Origin: Arthrobacter frigidicola
Lineage (GTDB): Bacteria; Actinomycetota; Actinomycetes; Actinomycetales; Micrococcaceae
Assembly (NCBI GenBank): GCA_003602285.1
Contig: QZVU01000003.1
Coordinates: 62,001-126,000, forward strand
Direction of reading: 5' to 3'
Length of the DNA: 64,000 bases
Part shown: piece after piece, positions 1-9,884 of the stretch
Position numbering within the stretch: the first letter of the stretch is position 1
Layout: each line of letters starts with the position of its first letter
The notes under the pieces: model-generated
What the model was told of the DNA's origin: nothing
Seen by the model: only the letters and a program-made list of their open reading frames with translations
Database searches by the model: none
Translations under genes and position numbers: made by a program

Positions 1-308
1 ACCCACCACCAGAGCTCGCCCAGGATCGAGAGCATGATCAGGGCCGAGCCGATCAGCAGCTTGTCGGCGATCGGGTCGGCGATCTTCCCGAAGTCGGTGA
101 TCAGCCCGCGGCTGCGCGCGAGGTCGCCGTCGAGCTTGTCGGTGTAGATCGCCACGGCGAAGGTGATCACTGCGAGCCAGCGGAACAACCCGCCCGTGCT
201 CTCATCGGCGGCGAGGAACCAGACGAAGAAGGGGACCAGCACGATCCGCACGACGGTAAGGATGTTCGCGATATTCAGAACGGGCACTTCTTTGGCTGGG
301 GTGTTCAT
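1..308 (-). CDS. pgsA: CDP-diacylglycerol--glycerol-3-phosphate 3-phosphatidyltransferase, C-terminus cut by window edge
   Basis: Membrane enzyme that transfers a phosphatidyl group from CDP-diacylglycerol to glycerol-3-phosphate, the committed step to phosphatidylglycerol. About 102 N-terminal residues are visible. They contain the complete CDP-alcohol phosphatidyltransferase signature DxxDGxxAR(x8)GxxxDxxxD, read as DKLDGDLAR followed by GKIADPIAD, and hydrophobic segments on both sides of it. The ATG at 308 lies only 12 bp after the ftsK stop on the same strand, so the two are probably co-transcribed, as in other actinobacteria. The remaining membrane helices lie beyond position 1. A related CDP-alcohol transferase is possible, but the ftsK neighbour favours PgsA. 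Confidence 0.88.
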   Translation of the reverse strand, partial: MNTPAKEVPVLNIANILTVVRIVLVPFFVWFLAADESTGGLFRWLAVITFAVAIYTDKLDGDLARSRGLITDFGKIADPIADKLLIGSALIMLSILGELWWW

Positions 309-320
309 CACGCGATAAGG

Positions 321-3143
321 CTACCTTCCTGTGAGGCTCCAGGCGTCCTCGCCGTCCTCTTCGGCGTCGTCGGTTCCGTCGTTCCATTCGACCGCCTGGG
401 AGCGCGCTGCAAGGTCGTCGGCCACGAGGTCGACGGGGGGCGCGGCCGGTGCGGCAGCGGCCGCTGGCGCCTGCGGCGCGGCGGCGCCTTCACCGCCGCG
501 CATGGCGGCGAGCACCGGGGCGAGGTCGTCCGGCTTGACGAGCACGTCGCGGGCCTTGGAGCCCTCCGAGGGACCCACGACGCCGCGGGACTCAAGCAGG
601 TCCATGAGCCGACCGGCCTTGGCGAAGCCGACCCGCAGCTTGCGCTGGAGCATCGAGGTCGAGCCGAACTGGGTCGTCACCACCAGCTCGGTGGCCTGCA
701 GCAGCACCTCGAGGTCGTCTCCGATGTCGTCGTCGATCTGCTTCTTGGGCGCCTCGACGGCGACGTCCTCGCGGTACACCGCCCCGAGCTGGCCCTTGAC
801 GTGCTCCACCACGCGGTGGATTTCGGACTCCGTCACCCAGGCACCCTGGACGCGCATCGGCTTTGAGGCCCCCATCGGCAGGAACAGGGCGTCGCCCTGG
901 CCGATCAGCTTCTCCGCGCCGGGCTGGTCGAGCACGACGCGGGAGTCGGTGACAGAGGAGGTGGCGAAGGCCATGCGGGAGGGCACGTTCGCCTTGATCA
1001 GGCCCGTGACGACGTCGACCGAGGGCCGCTGGGTGGCGAGGACCAGATGGATGCCGGCGGCGCGGGCCAGCTGGGTGATGCGCACGATCGAGTCTTCGAC
1101 GTCGCGCGGGGCGACCATCATCAGGTCGGCGAGCTCGTCCACGATCACGAGCAGGTACGGGTAGGGGCGCACCACGCGCTTGGAGCCCTCGGGCGGTACG
1201 ACCTTGCCGTTGCGGACGGCCTTGTTGAAGTCGTCGATGTGCTTGAACCCGTAGTTGGCGAGGTCGTCGTAGCGGGTGTCCATCTCGCGGACCACCCACT
1301 GCAGGGCCTCGGCGGCTTTCTTCGGGTTGGTGATGATCGGGGTGATCAGGTGCGGAACGCCCTCGTAGGCGGTGAGCTCAACCCGCTTGGGGTCGACCAT
1401 GACCATGCGCACCTCGTCGGGGGTGGCCCGCATCAGGATCGAGGTGATCATGGAGTTCACGAAGGAGGACTTGCCCGCGCCGGTGGCGCCGGCGACGAGG
1501 AGGTGGGGCATCTTCGCGAGGTTCGCGACGACGAAGCCGCCCTCGACGTCCTTGCCCACGCCCATCACCATCGGGTGTTCGGTCTTGCGGGCGTTGCCCG
1601 AGCGCAGCACGTCCCCGAGGGAGACGGTCTCACGGTCGGTGTTCGGGATCTCGATGCCGATCGCCGACTTGCCGGGAATCGGCGAGAGGATGCGCACGTC
1701 CGAGCTGGCAACGGCATAGGAGATGTTCTTCGACAGGGCGGTGACCCGCTCCACCTTGGTGCCGGAGGCCAGCTCGATCTCGTAGCGGGTCACCGTGGGG
1801 CCGCGGGAGAAGCCGGTGACCTTGGCGTCGACGTTGAACTGCTCAAGGGTGTGCGTCAGGGCGGCGACGACGGCGTCGTTGGCCTCCGAGCGCTCCTTGG
1901 GCGGGGTGCCGGCCGGGAGGTAGTCCGAGGGCGGCAGGGTATAGGCCACGTCCCCGGCCAGCTGAAGCTGCTCGGTGCGCTGCGGGATCGGCGAAGGCGG
2001 GGTCTGCGGCTGGACGGGGGTGGAGGGCACGATGAGGGCCTTGGCGGCCGGCACGACGTCGATCGCCTCGGTGGCGGGCTCGCCCGCCGGCTCGTCCCCC
2101 AGGCCCTGGGCCCGCTTGATCTTTTCGGTTGCGAGTTCCTGCTGCGTGGGGCGGCGCACGCCTGCGGGGATCTGCCGCTCGGCCTCGCGGGCCTTGCGTT
2201 CCTCGTCCTCGATCAGGGCGCGTTCGAACGCCTCGTCGCCGACGAACCCGTCGGCGGACGGATCCTCGGTCGAATCGTCGCCGCGGTTCTTGGACGAGCG
2301 TTCCTTGCGCTTCGATTTTGGCTTCACTGCGGTCGAGCCGTGCGACTCGTAGAGGTAGCTCTGGTCGTGGCCGTCCCGGTCGGCGGCGTCGATGAGATCC
2401 TGGCCCATCAGGTGCTCGTACAGGCTCCGGAGCCGGCCGGGGATGTGGCGGAAGGGCGTGGCGGTGATGATCAGCAGGCTCACGAAGACGACGAAGCCGA
2501 GCAGCACACCGACCGGCCAGGGCGTGAGCACGGAGCTCAGCGGACCGGCCACCAGGAAGCCGACGACTCCGCCGGCGCGCCAGAGCAGCGGCAGGCCCGC
2601 GGAGAGGCCCGGCTGTCCGCCGACGAGGTGGGAGATGCCGGAACCGGCGAACAGGAGGATCAGCAGGCCGATGGCGATCCGGTTGTTGGCCCGGTGCGCC
2701 TCGGGGTAACGGAACAGGCGCACCGCGCCGATCCCGAGCAGGAAGGGGATCAGCAGTGCCATCCAGCCGAAGGTCCCGCCGGCGACGGCGTGGATGACGT
2801 CCGCGACCGGGCCCTTGAGGGCCCACCACTCGACGGCGGCGACGGCCACGGCCAGCAGCAGGAGGAAGAATCCGGTGCCGTCCCGGCGCAGTTCGCGCTC
2901 CGGGTGGACCTCGTGGCCGAACTTCCGGACCCCCGCGCCGGTCGTCCGGGCGACGCCCAGCCAGGCCCCGCGCACGGCGCGGACGGGAAGCGGCGGCCGG
3001 TCATCGGCCGGCACGGCGAGAGTCTTGGTGGTCTGCGTCCTGGCGCTGGAGGAACCCCGGCCCGACGTTGAGCGTCCAGCGGGCGCGGCCTTGCCGCGCG
3101 ATCGCTGGGGGCCCCGCGGGGCAGGGGAAGTACGAGTCGCCAT
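321..3143 (-). CDS. ftsK: DNA translocase FtsK/SpoIIIE
   Basis: Septum-anchored DNA pump that clears chromosome termini during division. The 940-residue protein has a basic N-terminus, four or more membrane helices at about 91-230, a charged low-complexity linker at 260-420, and the RecA-like motor. Walker A is GATGAGKSS at about 552-560, a [11 protein letters not shown] Walker B strand follows, and an [11 protein letters not shown] sensor segment comes after it. A winged-helix gamma domain at about 850-920 ([21 protein letters not shown]) should read KOPS-type sites. The ATG at 3143 is chosen because the reading frame further upstream overlaps the ribonuclease J gene in another frame. The linker is short compared with E. 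coli FtsK. Confidence 0.96.
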   Translation of the reverse strand: MATRTSPAPRGPQRSRGKAAPAGRSTSGRGSSSARTQTTKTLAVPADDRPPLPVRAVRGAWLGVARTTGAGVRKFGHEVHPERELRRDGTGFFLLLLAVAVAAVEWWALKGPVADVIHAVAGGTFGWMALLIPFLLGIGAVRLFRYPEAHRANNRIAIGLLILLFAGSGISHLVGGQPGLSAGLPLLWRAGGVVGFLVAGPLSSVLTPWPVGVLLGFVVFVSLLIITATPFRHIPGRLRSLYEHLMGQDLIDAADRDGHDQSYLYESHGSTAVKPKSKRKERSSKNRGDDSTEDPSADGFVGDEAFERALIEDEERKAREAERQIPAGVRRPTQQELATEKIKRAQGLGDEPAGEPATEAIDVVPAAKALIVPSTPVQPQTPPSPIPQRTEQLQLAGDVAYTLPPSDYLPAGTPPKERSEANDAVVAALTHTLEQFNVDAKVTGFSRGPTVTRYEIELASGTKVERVTALSKNISYAVASSDVRILSPIPGKSAIGIEIPNTDRETVSLGDVLRSGNARKTEHPMVMGVGKDVEGGFVVANLAKMPHLLVAGATGAGKSSFVNSMITSILMRATPDEVRMVMVDPKRVELTAYEGVPHLITPIITNPKKAAEALQWVVREMDTRYDDLANYGFKHIDDFNKAVRNGKVVPPEGSKRVVRPYPYLLVIVDELADLMMVAPRDVEDSIVRITQLARAAGIHLVLATQRPSVDVVTGLIKANVPSRMAFATSSVTDSRVVLDQPGAEKLIGQGDALFLPMGASKPMRVQGAWVTESEIHRVVEHVKGQLGAVYREDVAVEAPKKQIDDDIGDDLEVLLQATELVVTTQFGSTSMLQRKLRVGFAKAGRLMDLLESRGVVGPSEGSKARDVLVKPDDLAPVLAAMRGGEGAAAPQAPAAAAAPAAPPVDLVADDLAARSQAVEWNDGTDDAEEDGEDAWSLTGR

Positions 3144-3250
3144 ACTGCTACGGTACCGGACGGGGTCCGCGTTTCCCGGAATATGCGCGGTTTCCGGGGC
3201 TAGCAGGGGCCCCCGGCCTCTCCGGCAGCGGAGCGGGACCGGGAGCCGGG

Positions 3251-4936
3251 TCAGGCCTCCAGGACCACCGGGATGATCATCGGGCGGCGGCGGTACCGGC
3301 GGTTCACCCAGGTGCCGATGACCCGGCGCACCACCTGCTGGAGCTGGTACGTGGTGTGGTCGGTATTGCTGCGCACCGCCTCTTCGAGGGCGGCGTTGAG
3401 CTTGCCGGTGATCTCGTCGAACACCGAATCGTCCTCGGCAAAGCCGCGGGCGTGGATGTCCGGACCGGAGACGATCTTGCCGGTGGTGCGGTTGACGACG
3501 GCCACGATGGAGATGAACCCCTCCTCGCCGAGGATGCGGCGGTCCTTGAGGTCGGCGTCGGTAATCTCGCCGACGCTCGATCCGTCGACATACACGAAGC
3601 CGCACTCCACGGCTCCGACCGCCCGCGCCTTCCCACCGACGAGGTCGATGACAGAGCCGTTGTCGGCGAGGATCACGTTCTCCGCAGGCACCCCGGTCAG
3701 CTCCGCGAGCCGGCCGTTGGCGATGAGGTGGCGGGTCTCCCCGTGGACCGGCATCACATTGCGCGGCTTCAGGATGTTGTAGCAGTAGAGCAGCTCCCCC
3801 GCCGCCGCGTGGCCGGAGACATGGACCCGGGCGTTGCCCTTGTGGACGACGTCCGCGCCAAGCTTCAGCAGGCCGTTGATGACCCGGAACACCGCGTTCT
3901 CATTGCCCGGAATGAGCGAGGACGCAAGGATCACCGTGTCGCCCGGGCCCACCGTGATGCGGTGGTCGCCGTTGGCCATCCGGGACAGGGCCGCCATGGG
4001 TTCGCCCTGGGAGCCGGTGGACATCAGCACCACCCGATCGTCGGGCAGGTTGTCGACGTCCTTGAGGTCCACGAGGATGCCTTCGGGCACCCGGAGGTAG
4101 CCCAGTCGAGCGGCGATGCCCATATTGCGGACCATTGAGCGCCCGGCGAAGCAGACAAAGCGTCCGTGGGCGTGTGCGGCGTCGAGGACCTGCTGGACCC
4201 GGTGCACGTGGGAGGAGAAGGAGGCCACGATGATCCGCTTGCGGACGTCGGCGAACAGCCGCTCGAGGACCGGCCCGATCTCCCGCTCGGCGGCGGTGAA
4301 GCCGGGCACATCGGCGTTGGTCGAGTCGACGAGGAACAGGTCAACGCCTTCCTCGCCCAGCCGGGAGAAGGCGCGCAGGTCGGTGATGCGCCCATCGAGT
4401 GGAAGCTGGTCCATCTTGAAGTCGCCGGTGTGAAGCACGTTTCCGGCCTCGGTGCGGATGAACACCGCCAGCGCGTCGGGAATCGAGTGGTTCACCGCGA
4501 CGAACTCGCACTCGAAGGGGCCGAACTGTTCGATCTGCCCCTCGGACACCGTGAGCGTGTACGGGCGGATGCGGTGTTCCTGCAGCTTCGCCTCGATCAG
4601 GGCCAGGGTGAGCTGGGAACCGATGAGCGGGATGTCCTCCTTGAGCCGCAGCAGGTAGGGCACCGCGCCGATGTGGTCCTCATGGCCGTGGGTCAGGACG
4701 AGGCCGACGACGTCGTCGAGCCGGCCCTCCAGGTAGGAGAAGTCAGGCAGGATCAGGTCGACGCCGGGCTGGTGCTCCTCGGGGAAGAGCACCCCGCAGT
4801 CCACGATGAGCAGCTTGCCGTTCAGCTCGAAGACCGCCATGTTGCGGCCGATCTCCCCAAGGCCACCGAGCGCCACAATGCGGAGGGTTCCGTCGGCGAG
4901 CGGCGGCGCGGGGGCCAGCGGGGCGGTTGGACTCAT
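3251..4936 (-). CDS. rnj: Ribonuclease J
   Basis: Metallo-beta-lactamase/beta-CASP ribonuclease with endo- and 5'-exonuclease activity in mRNA decay and rRNA maturation. The 561-residue protein carries the zinc motif HGHEDH at about residue 80-85, further histidines in a VNHSIPDA segment, and the beta-CASP stretch [10 protein letters not shown]. The C-terminal domain ends with a run of basic residues (NRRYRRRP). The ATG at 4936 overlaps the dapA stop as ATGA, so translation is probably coupled to dapA. The dapA-rnj-ftsK order is a conserved actinobacterial block. Confidence 0.96.
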   Translation of the reverse strand: MSPTAPLAPAPPLADGTLRIVALGGLGEIGRNMAVFELNGKLLIVDCGVLFPEEHQPGVDLILPDFSYLEGRLDDVVGLVLTHGHEDHIGAVPYLLRLKEDIPLIGSQLTLALIEAKLQEHRIRPYTLTVSEGQIEQFGPFECEFVAVNHSIPDALAVFIRTEAGNVLHTGDFKMDQLPLDGRITDLRAFSRLGEEGVDLFLVDSTNADVPGFTAAEREIGPVLERLFADVRKRIIVASFSSHVHRVQQVLDAAHAHGRFVCFAGRSMVRNMGIAARLGYLRVPEGILVDLKDVDNLPDDRVVLMSTGSQGEPMAALSRMANGDHRITVGPGDTVILASSLIPGNENAVFRVINGLLKLGADVVHKGNARVHVSGHAAAGELLYCYNILKPRNVMPVHGETRHLIANGRLAELTGVPAENVILADNGSVIDLVGGKARAVGAVECGFVYVDGSSVGEITDADLKDRRILGEEGFISIVAVVNRTTGKIVSGPDIHARGFAEDDSVFDEITGKLNAALEEAVRSNTDHTTYQLQQVVRRVIGTWVNRRYRRRPMIIPVVLEA

Positions 4937-5874
4937 GCGCGCGCCCCGGCAGCCTGCGAGGGCGCGGCCGGCGGGAGGTCCCACCCCGCCTCGGCCAGGT
5001 CCGCAAACACCGGCTCGAGCTCCGCCGGGGTCGGAACCACAAGCGGCAGGCGCACGGCGGCGCCCGCGAGGGTGCCCTGGCGGTGGAGGATCTGCTTGGC
5101 GGAGACCGCCCCGGGAAGGTGGGTCATCACGGCGCGGATCACCGGGTCCAGCTCGAAGTGAAGGCGCCGGGCGGTCGCGAAGTCCCCGGCCGCGGCCGCG
5201 TCCACGAGCGCCCGGAACTGGGCGGTGGCCACGTGCGCGGTGACACTGACGACGCCGACGGCCCCGGCCGCCATCCAGGGCAGGGTGAGGCCGTCGTCGC
5301 CCGAGTAGACGGCGAGGTCGGTGTTGGCCAGCACCCTCGTCACCTCGGCGAAGTCGGCCTTGGCGTCCTTGAGCGCGAGGACCGCCGGGTGGTCCGCCAG
5401 CCGGATCATCGTCTCGGTGGCAATGGGGATACCGGCGCGGCCCGGAATGTCGTAGATCATGATCGGCAGGTCCGTCGCGTCGGCGACGGCGGTGAAATGC
5501 GCGAGGACCCCGGCCTGGGTTGGCTTGTTGTAATACGGGGTAACAACCAGCTGGGCGTCGACGCCGGCACGGACGGCACGGTGCGCCATCTCCACCGAGT
5601 GCGAGGTGTGGTTGGTGCCGGTCCCGGCAATCACCCGCGCCCGGCCGCCAACGGCCTGGGCGACGACCCGGAACAGGTCTTCCTTCTCCGAGTCCTCAAG
5701 GGTCGAGGTCTCCCCTGTGGTGCCGGAGACGACGAGGCCGTCGCAGCCGTCGTCGACGAGCCGCGAGGCCAGGGCGGCGGCTCCGTCGAGGTCCACCGCC
5801 CCATCGGCGGTGAACGGGGTGACCATTGCGGCGACCAGGGTGCCGAACGGGTTTGAGGGGAGGATTTCAACCAT
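4933..5874 (-). CDS. dapA: 4-hydroxy-tetrahydrodipicolinate synthase
   Basis: Condenses pyruvate with aspartate-semialdehyde, the first committed step toward diaminopimelate and lysine. The 313-residue TIM-barrel protein has the SGTTGE pyruvate-binding loop (50-55), a TPYYNKP segment (112-118), a YDIPGR segment (141-146), and a Schiff-base lysine at about K169 in LALKDAK. The ATG at 5874 has no Shine-Dalgarno; a TAACGT hexamer lies 7 nt before it, so the message may be leaderless. The gene overlaps rnj by 4 bp and diverges from a membrane acyltransferase. dapB lies nearby on the same strand but is not contiguous. Confidence 0.96.
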   Translation of the reverse strand: MVEILPSNPFGTLVAAMVTPFTADGAVDLDGAAALASRLVDDGCDGLVVSGTTGETSTLEDSEKEDLFRVVAQAVGGRARVIAGTGTNHTSHSVEMAHRAVRAGVDAQLVVTPYYNKPTQAGVLAHFTAVADATDLPIMIYDIPGRAGIPIATETMIRLADHPAVLALKDAKADFAEVTRVLANTDLAVYSGDDGLTLPWMAAGAVGVVSVTAHVATAQFRALVDAAAAGDFATARRLHFELDPVIRAVMTHLPGAVSAKQILHRQGTLAGAAVRLPLVVPTPAELEPVFADLAEAGWDLPPAAPSQAAGARA

Positions 5875-5881
5875 GGGTAAA

Positions 5882-5887
5882 ACGTTA
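5882..5887 (-). promoter_or_regulatory. Candidate -10 element of dapA, leaderless
   Basis: On the minus strand TAACGT is followed by 7 nt and then the dapA ATG. This places transcription start at or next to the start codon and explains the missing Shine-Dalgarno. No clear -35 is seen in the GC-rich upstream stretch. Confidence 0.4.
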
Positions 5888-5974
5888 CCTGCTCGGGCCG
5901 CGGGGTGGAGGGCGGGGCGCCGCCGCCGTCGGCGGAACACCCGCCGCGGCGGGCCGCTGTGAGACGATCGAGGG

Positions 5975-7168
5975 ATGGTGTCCTCCCCGGCCTTCCGGCG
6001 TCTGACCGGCCTCGACGCGGCCCGCGGCATAGCCCTTTTCGGAATGATGAGCACCCACATCTTTCCCCTGTACGTCCCCGGGACGGCCGACCCATCGTGG
6101 GTCGCGCTGCTCTTCACCGGGCGGGCGTCGGCCCTGTTCGCCGTGGTGGCAGGGATCGGGCTCGCACTGCTGACGGGCGGAAGCACTCCGCACCGGTCAG
6201 GGGTCCTCTCGGCGGACCGCCGCGGGATCGCCGTGCGCGCCGTCATCATCGCCACCGTCGGGCTCGTGCTCGGCGGCGTGGAGACGAACATCGCCATCAT
6301 CCTCTTCCACTACGGGATCCTGTTCCTGCTGGCCCTTCCCTTCCTGGGCCTGCGGCTGCCGGTCCTCGCGGCCTGGGCGGCCGGCTGGCTGCTGCTCTCC
6401 CCCGTCGCGGCCTTCCTCCTGCGCCCCTGGATCGAGGGGACGCTCAATCCGCCCTCGCTCGACGGAAATCCGGTCTGGGAGCACTTCCTCGAGCCGGCGA
6501 CCCTGCTGGCGGATGTCTTCGTCACCGGGTACTACCCGGCGCTGCAGTGGCTGAGCTATCTCCTCATCGGCGTGGTGATCGGACGCCTCGACCTCGCCCG
6601 GCTGGGCGTCCAGGCTGCGTTGATCCTCGGCGGCGCCGCGGCGGCCGTCGGCGCCAAGGCGGCCAGCGGCTACCTGCTCGGCCCCGCCGGCGGCCTGGAC
6701 GCGCTGCTTTCGACGCCGGAAGGAACGCGCTACCCCCTCGAGGCGATGCTGCAGGTGGGGATCGGGGGCCTCAACTCGACCGGGTCGTGGTGGTGGCTGG
6801 CCGTCAGCACCCCGCATTCCGGGACGCCCTTCGACCTGCTGCACACGGCCGGGACCGCCGCCGCGGTGACCGGGTTCTGCCTGCTGGTCACCCGCCGCTA
6901 CCGTCAGCTGCTCCTTCCGCTCTCGGCGCCGGGGGCGATGACCCTGACCCTGTATTCGCTCCACATCTGCGTCATGAGCTGGGTCGATCAGCAGGAGCCC
7001 GTGCTCGATCCCGCCCCGGTGTTCTGGTTCCAGGCGCTGGGTGCGGTGGCGCTCGGCATCCTGTTCCAGCGGATCCACGCCCGCGGCCCCCTCGAGCTGA
7101 TCGCCTCGGGAGCCGCGCAGGCCGCCCGGAGCGGCGGGCACCCGGCATCGCGTCCGGACCGGCGCTGA
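5975..7168 (+). CDS. Membrane acyltransferase, heparan-alpha-glucosaminide N-acetyltransferase-like
   Basis: A 397-residue polytopic membrane protein opening with the family signature LTGLDAARGIALFGMMSTHI. This is the start typical of the DUF418/DUF1624 (HGSNAT-like) acyltransferases, where the first helix carries RG and a conserved histidine near its end. Around ten hydrophobic helices are visible, with a later helix containing LTLYSLHI. These proteins are thought to move acyl groups across the membrane onto sugars or lipids; the substrate here is unknown. It is divergent from dapA and occupies a place where other actinobacteria often have thyX. A hairpin at 7186-7216 closes the transcript. 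Confidence 0.72.
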   Translation: MVSSPAFRRLTGLDAARGIALFGMMSTHIFPLYVPGTADPSWVALLFTGRASALFAVVAGIGLALLTGGSTPHRSGVLSADRRGIAVRAVIIATVGLVLGGVETNIAIILFHYGILFLLALPFLGLRLPVLAAWAAGWLLLSPVAAFLLRPWIEGTLNPPSLDGNPVWEHFLEPATLLADVFVTGYYPALQWLSYLLIGVVIGRLDLARLGVQAALILGGAAAAVGAKAASGYLLGPAGGLDALLSTPEGTRYPLEAMLQVGIGGLNSTGSWWWLAVSTPHSGTPFDLLHTAGTAAAVTGFCLLVTRRYRQLLLPLSAPGAMTLTLYSLHICVMSWVDQQEPVLDPAPVFWFQALGAVALGILFQRIHARGPLELIASGAAQAARSGGHPASRPDRR

Positions 7169-7185
7169 CCCGCCGCGGGACGTCG

Positions 7186-7216
7186 GGCGGGTATCAGCAG
7201 GCCTGACGTACCCGCC
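7186..7216. terminator. Bidirectional hairpin between convergent genes
   Basis: GGCGGGTA (7186-7193) pairs with TACCCGCC (7209-7216). An inner TCAG/CTGA pairing (7194-7197 with 7203-7206) shortens the loop. It lies between the stop of the acyltransferase and the stop of the minus-strand membrane protein, so it can serve both directions. There is no long T-tract, as is usual at this GC content. Confidence 0.55.
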
Positions 7217-7251
7217 GCCTGGACCTCCGCCCGCACGCCGGGCCGACCGGC

Positions 7252-7707
7252 TCAGCGGAACAGGCGGGCGGCGTCGCGCATTGCCTTCCGGGCGCGGGTG
7301 CGGTCGCCGGCGGCATCGTAGGCGCAGGAGAGCCGGAACCAGCTGCGCCAGTTCTCCGGGTCGTTTTCGACCTCCGCCTGGTACTGCGGGAAGCGCTCGT
7401 CGGCTGCAGCGCGGACGATCCGTCCGGCCGGGGTGCGCGGCAGGTCGTCAACGGGCAGTCCGCCCTCGGCCTCGAGGACCTTGGCCATGCGCTCCGTCTG
7501 GGCGCCGAAAAGCAGTTCGCGGATCAGGGCCCAGGCCCCGATGATCGGCAGGAACAGGTACCCCGCGCCCAGCGCCTTGGCCACCGGTGAGGGGTCGCCG
7601 AGCAGCAGGACGCCGCGCTGGAACGTGACGGCCAGCCAGAGCACCAGCAGAAGGGTGACGAAGACGACGCCGATCTTTACGCGGTGACGGCGGAAGGTCT
7701 CAAGCAT
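7252..7707 (-). CDS. Conserved membrane protein with a short TPR-like tail
   Basis: 151 residues with two hydrophobic segments, at about 11-29 (VKIGVVFVTLLLVLWLAVTF) and 42-64. A soluble C-terminus contains SWFRLSCAYDAAGDRTRARKAMRDA, which resembles a single tetratricopeptide unit. It starts inside the last codons of dapB (8 bp overlap), so it is translated from the dapB message. I recognise it only as a conserved actinobacterial protein found next to dapB; the function is unknown. Confidence 0.65.
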   Translation of the reverse strand: MLETFRRHRVKIGVVFVTLLLVLWLAVTFQRGVLLLGDPSPVAKALGAGYLFLPIIGAWALIRELLFGAQTERMAKVLEAEGGLPVDDLPRTPAGRIVRAAADERFPQYQAEVENDPENWRSWFRLSCAYDAAGDRTRARKAMRDAARLFR

Positions 7708-8476
7708 GGGGGTCCTTGTTCGTTGCGAGGTCGAGGTAGCCCTCGAGGCCGACCGTGAGGCCGGGGTGGGAGGCCACGCTCCGAAGCCCGAGCAGGACGC
7801 CGGGCATGAAGGAGGCGCGGTCGAAGGAGTCGTGGCGGATGGTCAGCTGCTCGCCCGGGCTGCCCAGCAGCACCTCCTGGTGGGCCGTCAGCCCGCGCAG
7901 GCGCACGGAGTGGACGGGGATGCCGTCGGCGTCCGCGCCGCGGGCCCCGGCGAGGCCGCCGGCTGTCGCATCAGGGGCGGCGGGCACTCCGGCCGCGCCG
8001 CGGGCCGCGCTGATGAGCTGTGCGGTGCGCAGGGCCGTCCCCGAGGGGGCGTCCACCTTGTCGGGGTGGTGGAGTTCGATGATCTCGACGGATTCGAAGT
8101 ACCGGGCGGCCTGGGCGGCGAACGCCGTGGCCAGCACCGAGCCGAGGGCGAAGTTCGGGGCGATCAGCACGCCGGTGGACGGGGTGCGCCCGAGCAGGGC
8201 GCCCAGCCCGTCGAGCCGTTCAGGGGTCCAGCCGGTGGTTCCGACGACGGCGTGGAGGCCGTGCTCGACGGCGAAGCGGACATTGTCATAGGTCGCCTCG
8301 GGCACGGTCAGGTCAAGCACCACCCGGGCGCCGGAGGAGACCAGGGTGGCAAGGTCATCCCCCCGGCCCAGCGCCGCCACGAGGGAGAGGTCCTCCGCGG
8401 CCTGGATGGCGGCGACCGCTTCGGAGCCCATGCGCCCCGAGGCGCCGAGCACTGCAACCGGGAGTTCCTGCGTCAT
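7700..8476 (-). CDS. dapB: 4-hydroxy-tetrahydrodipicolinate reductase
   Basis: NAD(P)H-dependent reductase acting after DapA in diaminopimelate/lysine synthesis. The 258-residue protein has the nucleotide-binding GASGRMG (about 10-16), the catalytic ELHHPDKVDAPSGTA segment holding the conserved His-His and Lys, and PNFALGS before it. The ATG at 8476 is chosen because the frame further upstream overlaps moaE. It lies 19 bp behind the moaE stop on the same strand, so the molybdopterin genes may read through into dapB. Confidence 0.95.
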   Translation of the reverse strand: MTQELPVAVLGASGRMGSEAVAAIQAAEDLSLVAALGRGDDLATLVSSGARVVLDLTVPEATYDNVRFAVEHGLHAVVGTTGWTPERLDGLGALLGRTPSTGVLIAPNFALGSVLATAFAAQAARYFESVEIIELHHPDKVDAPSGTALRTAQLISAARGAAGVPAAPDATAGGLAGARGADADGIPVHSVRLRGLTAHQEVLLGSPGEQLTIRHDSFDRASFMPGVLLGLRSVASHPGLTVGLEGYLDLATNKDPHA

Positions 8477-8495
8477 GCCTCCCAGCCTACTGTTC

Positions 8496-8924
8496 CTACC
8501 CTGCGCCGACCCATTCCACGGTGCCGTCGGTGAAGAACTGTTCCTTCCAGACCGGCACGCGCTCCTTGACGGCGTCGACGAGTTCCGAGCAGGCCGCGAA
8601 GGCGGCCCCTCGGTGGGCGGCGGCGACGGCGGCCACGAGGGCCGGGTCGCCGATCTCGAGCGGGCCGATCCGGTGCGCCACCCAGAGGCGGACGCCATCG
8701 TGCCGGGCGGCGATCTCGGCGGCGACCTCGGCGATGACCCGTTCGGCGCTGGGGTGGGAGGTGTAGCTCAGCGAGGTGACCTCCCGCCCGCCATCGTGGT
8801 TCCTCACCACGCCGCTGAAGGAAACCGCGGCGCCGCACCGCGGGGAGTCCACGGCGGCCAGGGCCTCGTCGGGGGTGATGGGCGTGTCCGAGACGTAGGC
8901 CCGGACGACTTCACTGGTGGTCAT
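8496..8924 (-). CDS. moaE: Molybdopterin synthase catalytic subunit
   Basis: Transfers sulfur from thiocarboxylated MoaD to cyclic pyranopterin monophosphate, making molybdopterin. The 142-residue protein has the MoaE core: GAAVSFSGVVRNHDGG, the helix following LSYTSHPSAE, the VAHRIGPLEIGD strand, and the catalytic-lysine region VPVWKEQFFTDG. It overlaps the end of mog by 14 bp. Its partner moaD is in the opposite arm of this divergent cofactor cluster. Confidence 0.95.
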   Translation of the reverse strand: MTTSEVVRAYVSDTPITPDEALAAVDSPRCGAAVSFSGVVRNHDGGREVTSLSYTSHPSAERVIAEVAAEIAARHDGVRLWVAHRIGPLEIGDPALVAAVAAAHRGAAFAACSELVDAVKERVPVWKEQFFTDGTVEWVGAG

Positions 8925-9396
8925 GGGATCCTTCCAGCTGGGCGCAGATGTGGCCGATAAGCGGTGCGAGGACGGCGAGCCCGTCACGCACTCCCCCGGG
9001 TGAGCCCGGGAGGTTGATCACGAAGGTGCGTCCGGCGGTGCCGGCCAGGCCGCGGGTGAGGGCCGCGGTGGGCACCTTGTCGGCTCCCGCCCGGCGCGCC
9101 GCCTCCATAATGCCCGGCAGCTGCCGGTCCAGGTAGGGCAGGGTCTGCTCCGGCGTGGCGTCGTCGGCGCTCAGCCCGGTGCCCCCGCTGGTGATGAGCA
9201 CGGCCGGCCCGGCGGCCAGCGCCCGGCCGATGGCCTCGCCCACGGCGTCCCCGTCGGGCACCACCTCGGCGTCCTGCACGGCGAAGCCGTGCTCGAGGAG
9301 CCAGCCGGCCACGAGGGGGCCGCATTCGTCCTGGTAGGCGCCGGCGGCGGCGCGGGTCGAGGCGATAATCACCGCGGCGTTCCTCAGCGGGGTCAT
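8911..9396 (-). CDS. mog: Molybdopterin adenylyltransferase, MogA/MoaB family
   Basis: Adenylates molybdopterin before molybdate insertion by MoeA. The 161-residue protein shows the MoCF-domain motifs ITSGGTGLSADD (about 69-80) and NLPGSPGGVRDGL. The ATG at 9396 overlaps the moaC stop as ATGA. A role as a MoaB-type paralogue cannot be excluded, but it is the only stand-alone MoCF protein beside MoeA here. Confidence 0.92.
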   Translation of the reverse strand: MTPLRNAAVIIASTRAAAGAYQDECGPLVAGWLLEHGFAVQDAEVVPDGDAVGEAIGRALAAGPAVLITSGGTGLSADDATPEQTLPYLDRQLPGIMEAARRAGADKVPTAALTRGLAGTAGRTFVINLPGSPGGVRDGLAVLAPLIGHICAQLEGSHDHQ

Positions 9397-9884
9397 ACGC
9401 TCCAGTCTCCGCTCTTCCCGCCGGTCTTCGAAAGGACCTTCGTCTCCCGGATCACGGCGCGCGGGTCGACGGCCTTGATCATGTCGTAGAGGGTCAGGGC
9501 GGCGATGGAAGCGGCGGTCAGCGCCTCCATCTCGACCCCGGTCACCGAGGTCGTCTTGACCAGCGCCGTCACCGTGACGGTCCCCGCGTCGGCGGCGAAA
9601 TCGACCGAGACGCGGCTGATCGGCAGCGGATGGCACAGCGGGATCAGAGTGGAGGTCTGCTTGGCGGCCATAATCCCGGCGACGCGGGCGACGGCGAGGG
9701 CGTCCCCCTTGGGCAGCGACCCGTCGGTGATCATGGCGACGACCCCGGCGCTGGTCTCCAGGACCGACTGTGCCACCGCCTGGCGGGCCGTCACGGCCTT
9801 GCCGGAGACATCGACCATGTGGGCGGTGCCGTCGGCCCGGACATGGGACAGCGCGGGCGCATCGCCGGCTTCGTTGGGTGTCAT
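9393..9884 (-). CDS. moaC: Cyclic pyranopterin monophosphate synthase
   Basis: Works with MoaA to convert GTP into cyclic pyranopterin monophosphate. The 163-residue protein starts its domain with the typical HMVDVSGKAVTARQAVA, then GDALAVARVAGIMAAKQTS and LIPLCHPLPIS, and ends in the DMIKAVDPRAVI segment with the conserved active-site Lys and Asp. It is joined to moeA (4 bp overlap upstream) and to mog (4 bp downstream). Confidence 0.96.
   Translation of the reverse strand: MTPNEAGDAPALSHVRADGTAHMVDVSGKAVTARQAVAQSVLETSAGVVAMITDGSLPKGDALAVARVAGIMAAKQTSTLIPLCHPLPISRVSVDFAADAGTVTVTALVKTTSVTGVEMEALTAASIAALTLYDMIKAVDPRAVIRETKVLSKTGGKSGDWSV

Noticed and set aside
1047-3071. 674-residue open frame on the plus strand over ftsK
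   Set aside because: It is antisense to a gene with clear FtsK motifs; long open antisense frames are expected at this GC content, and the product is Gly/Arg/His-rich with no domain.
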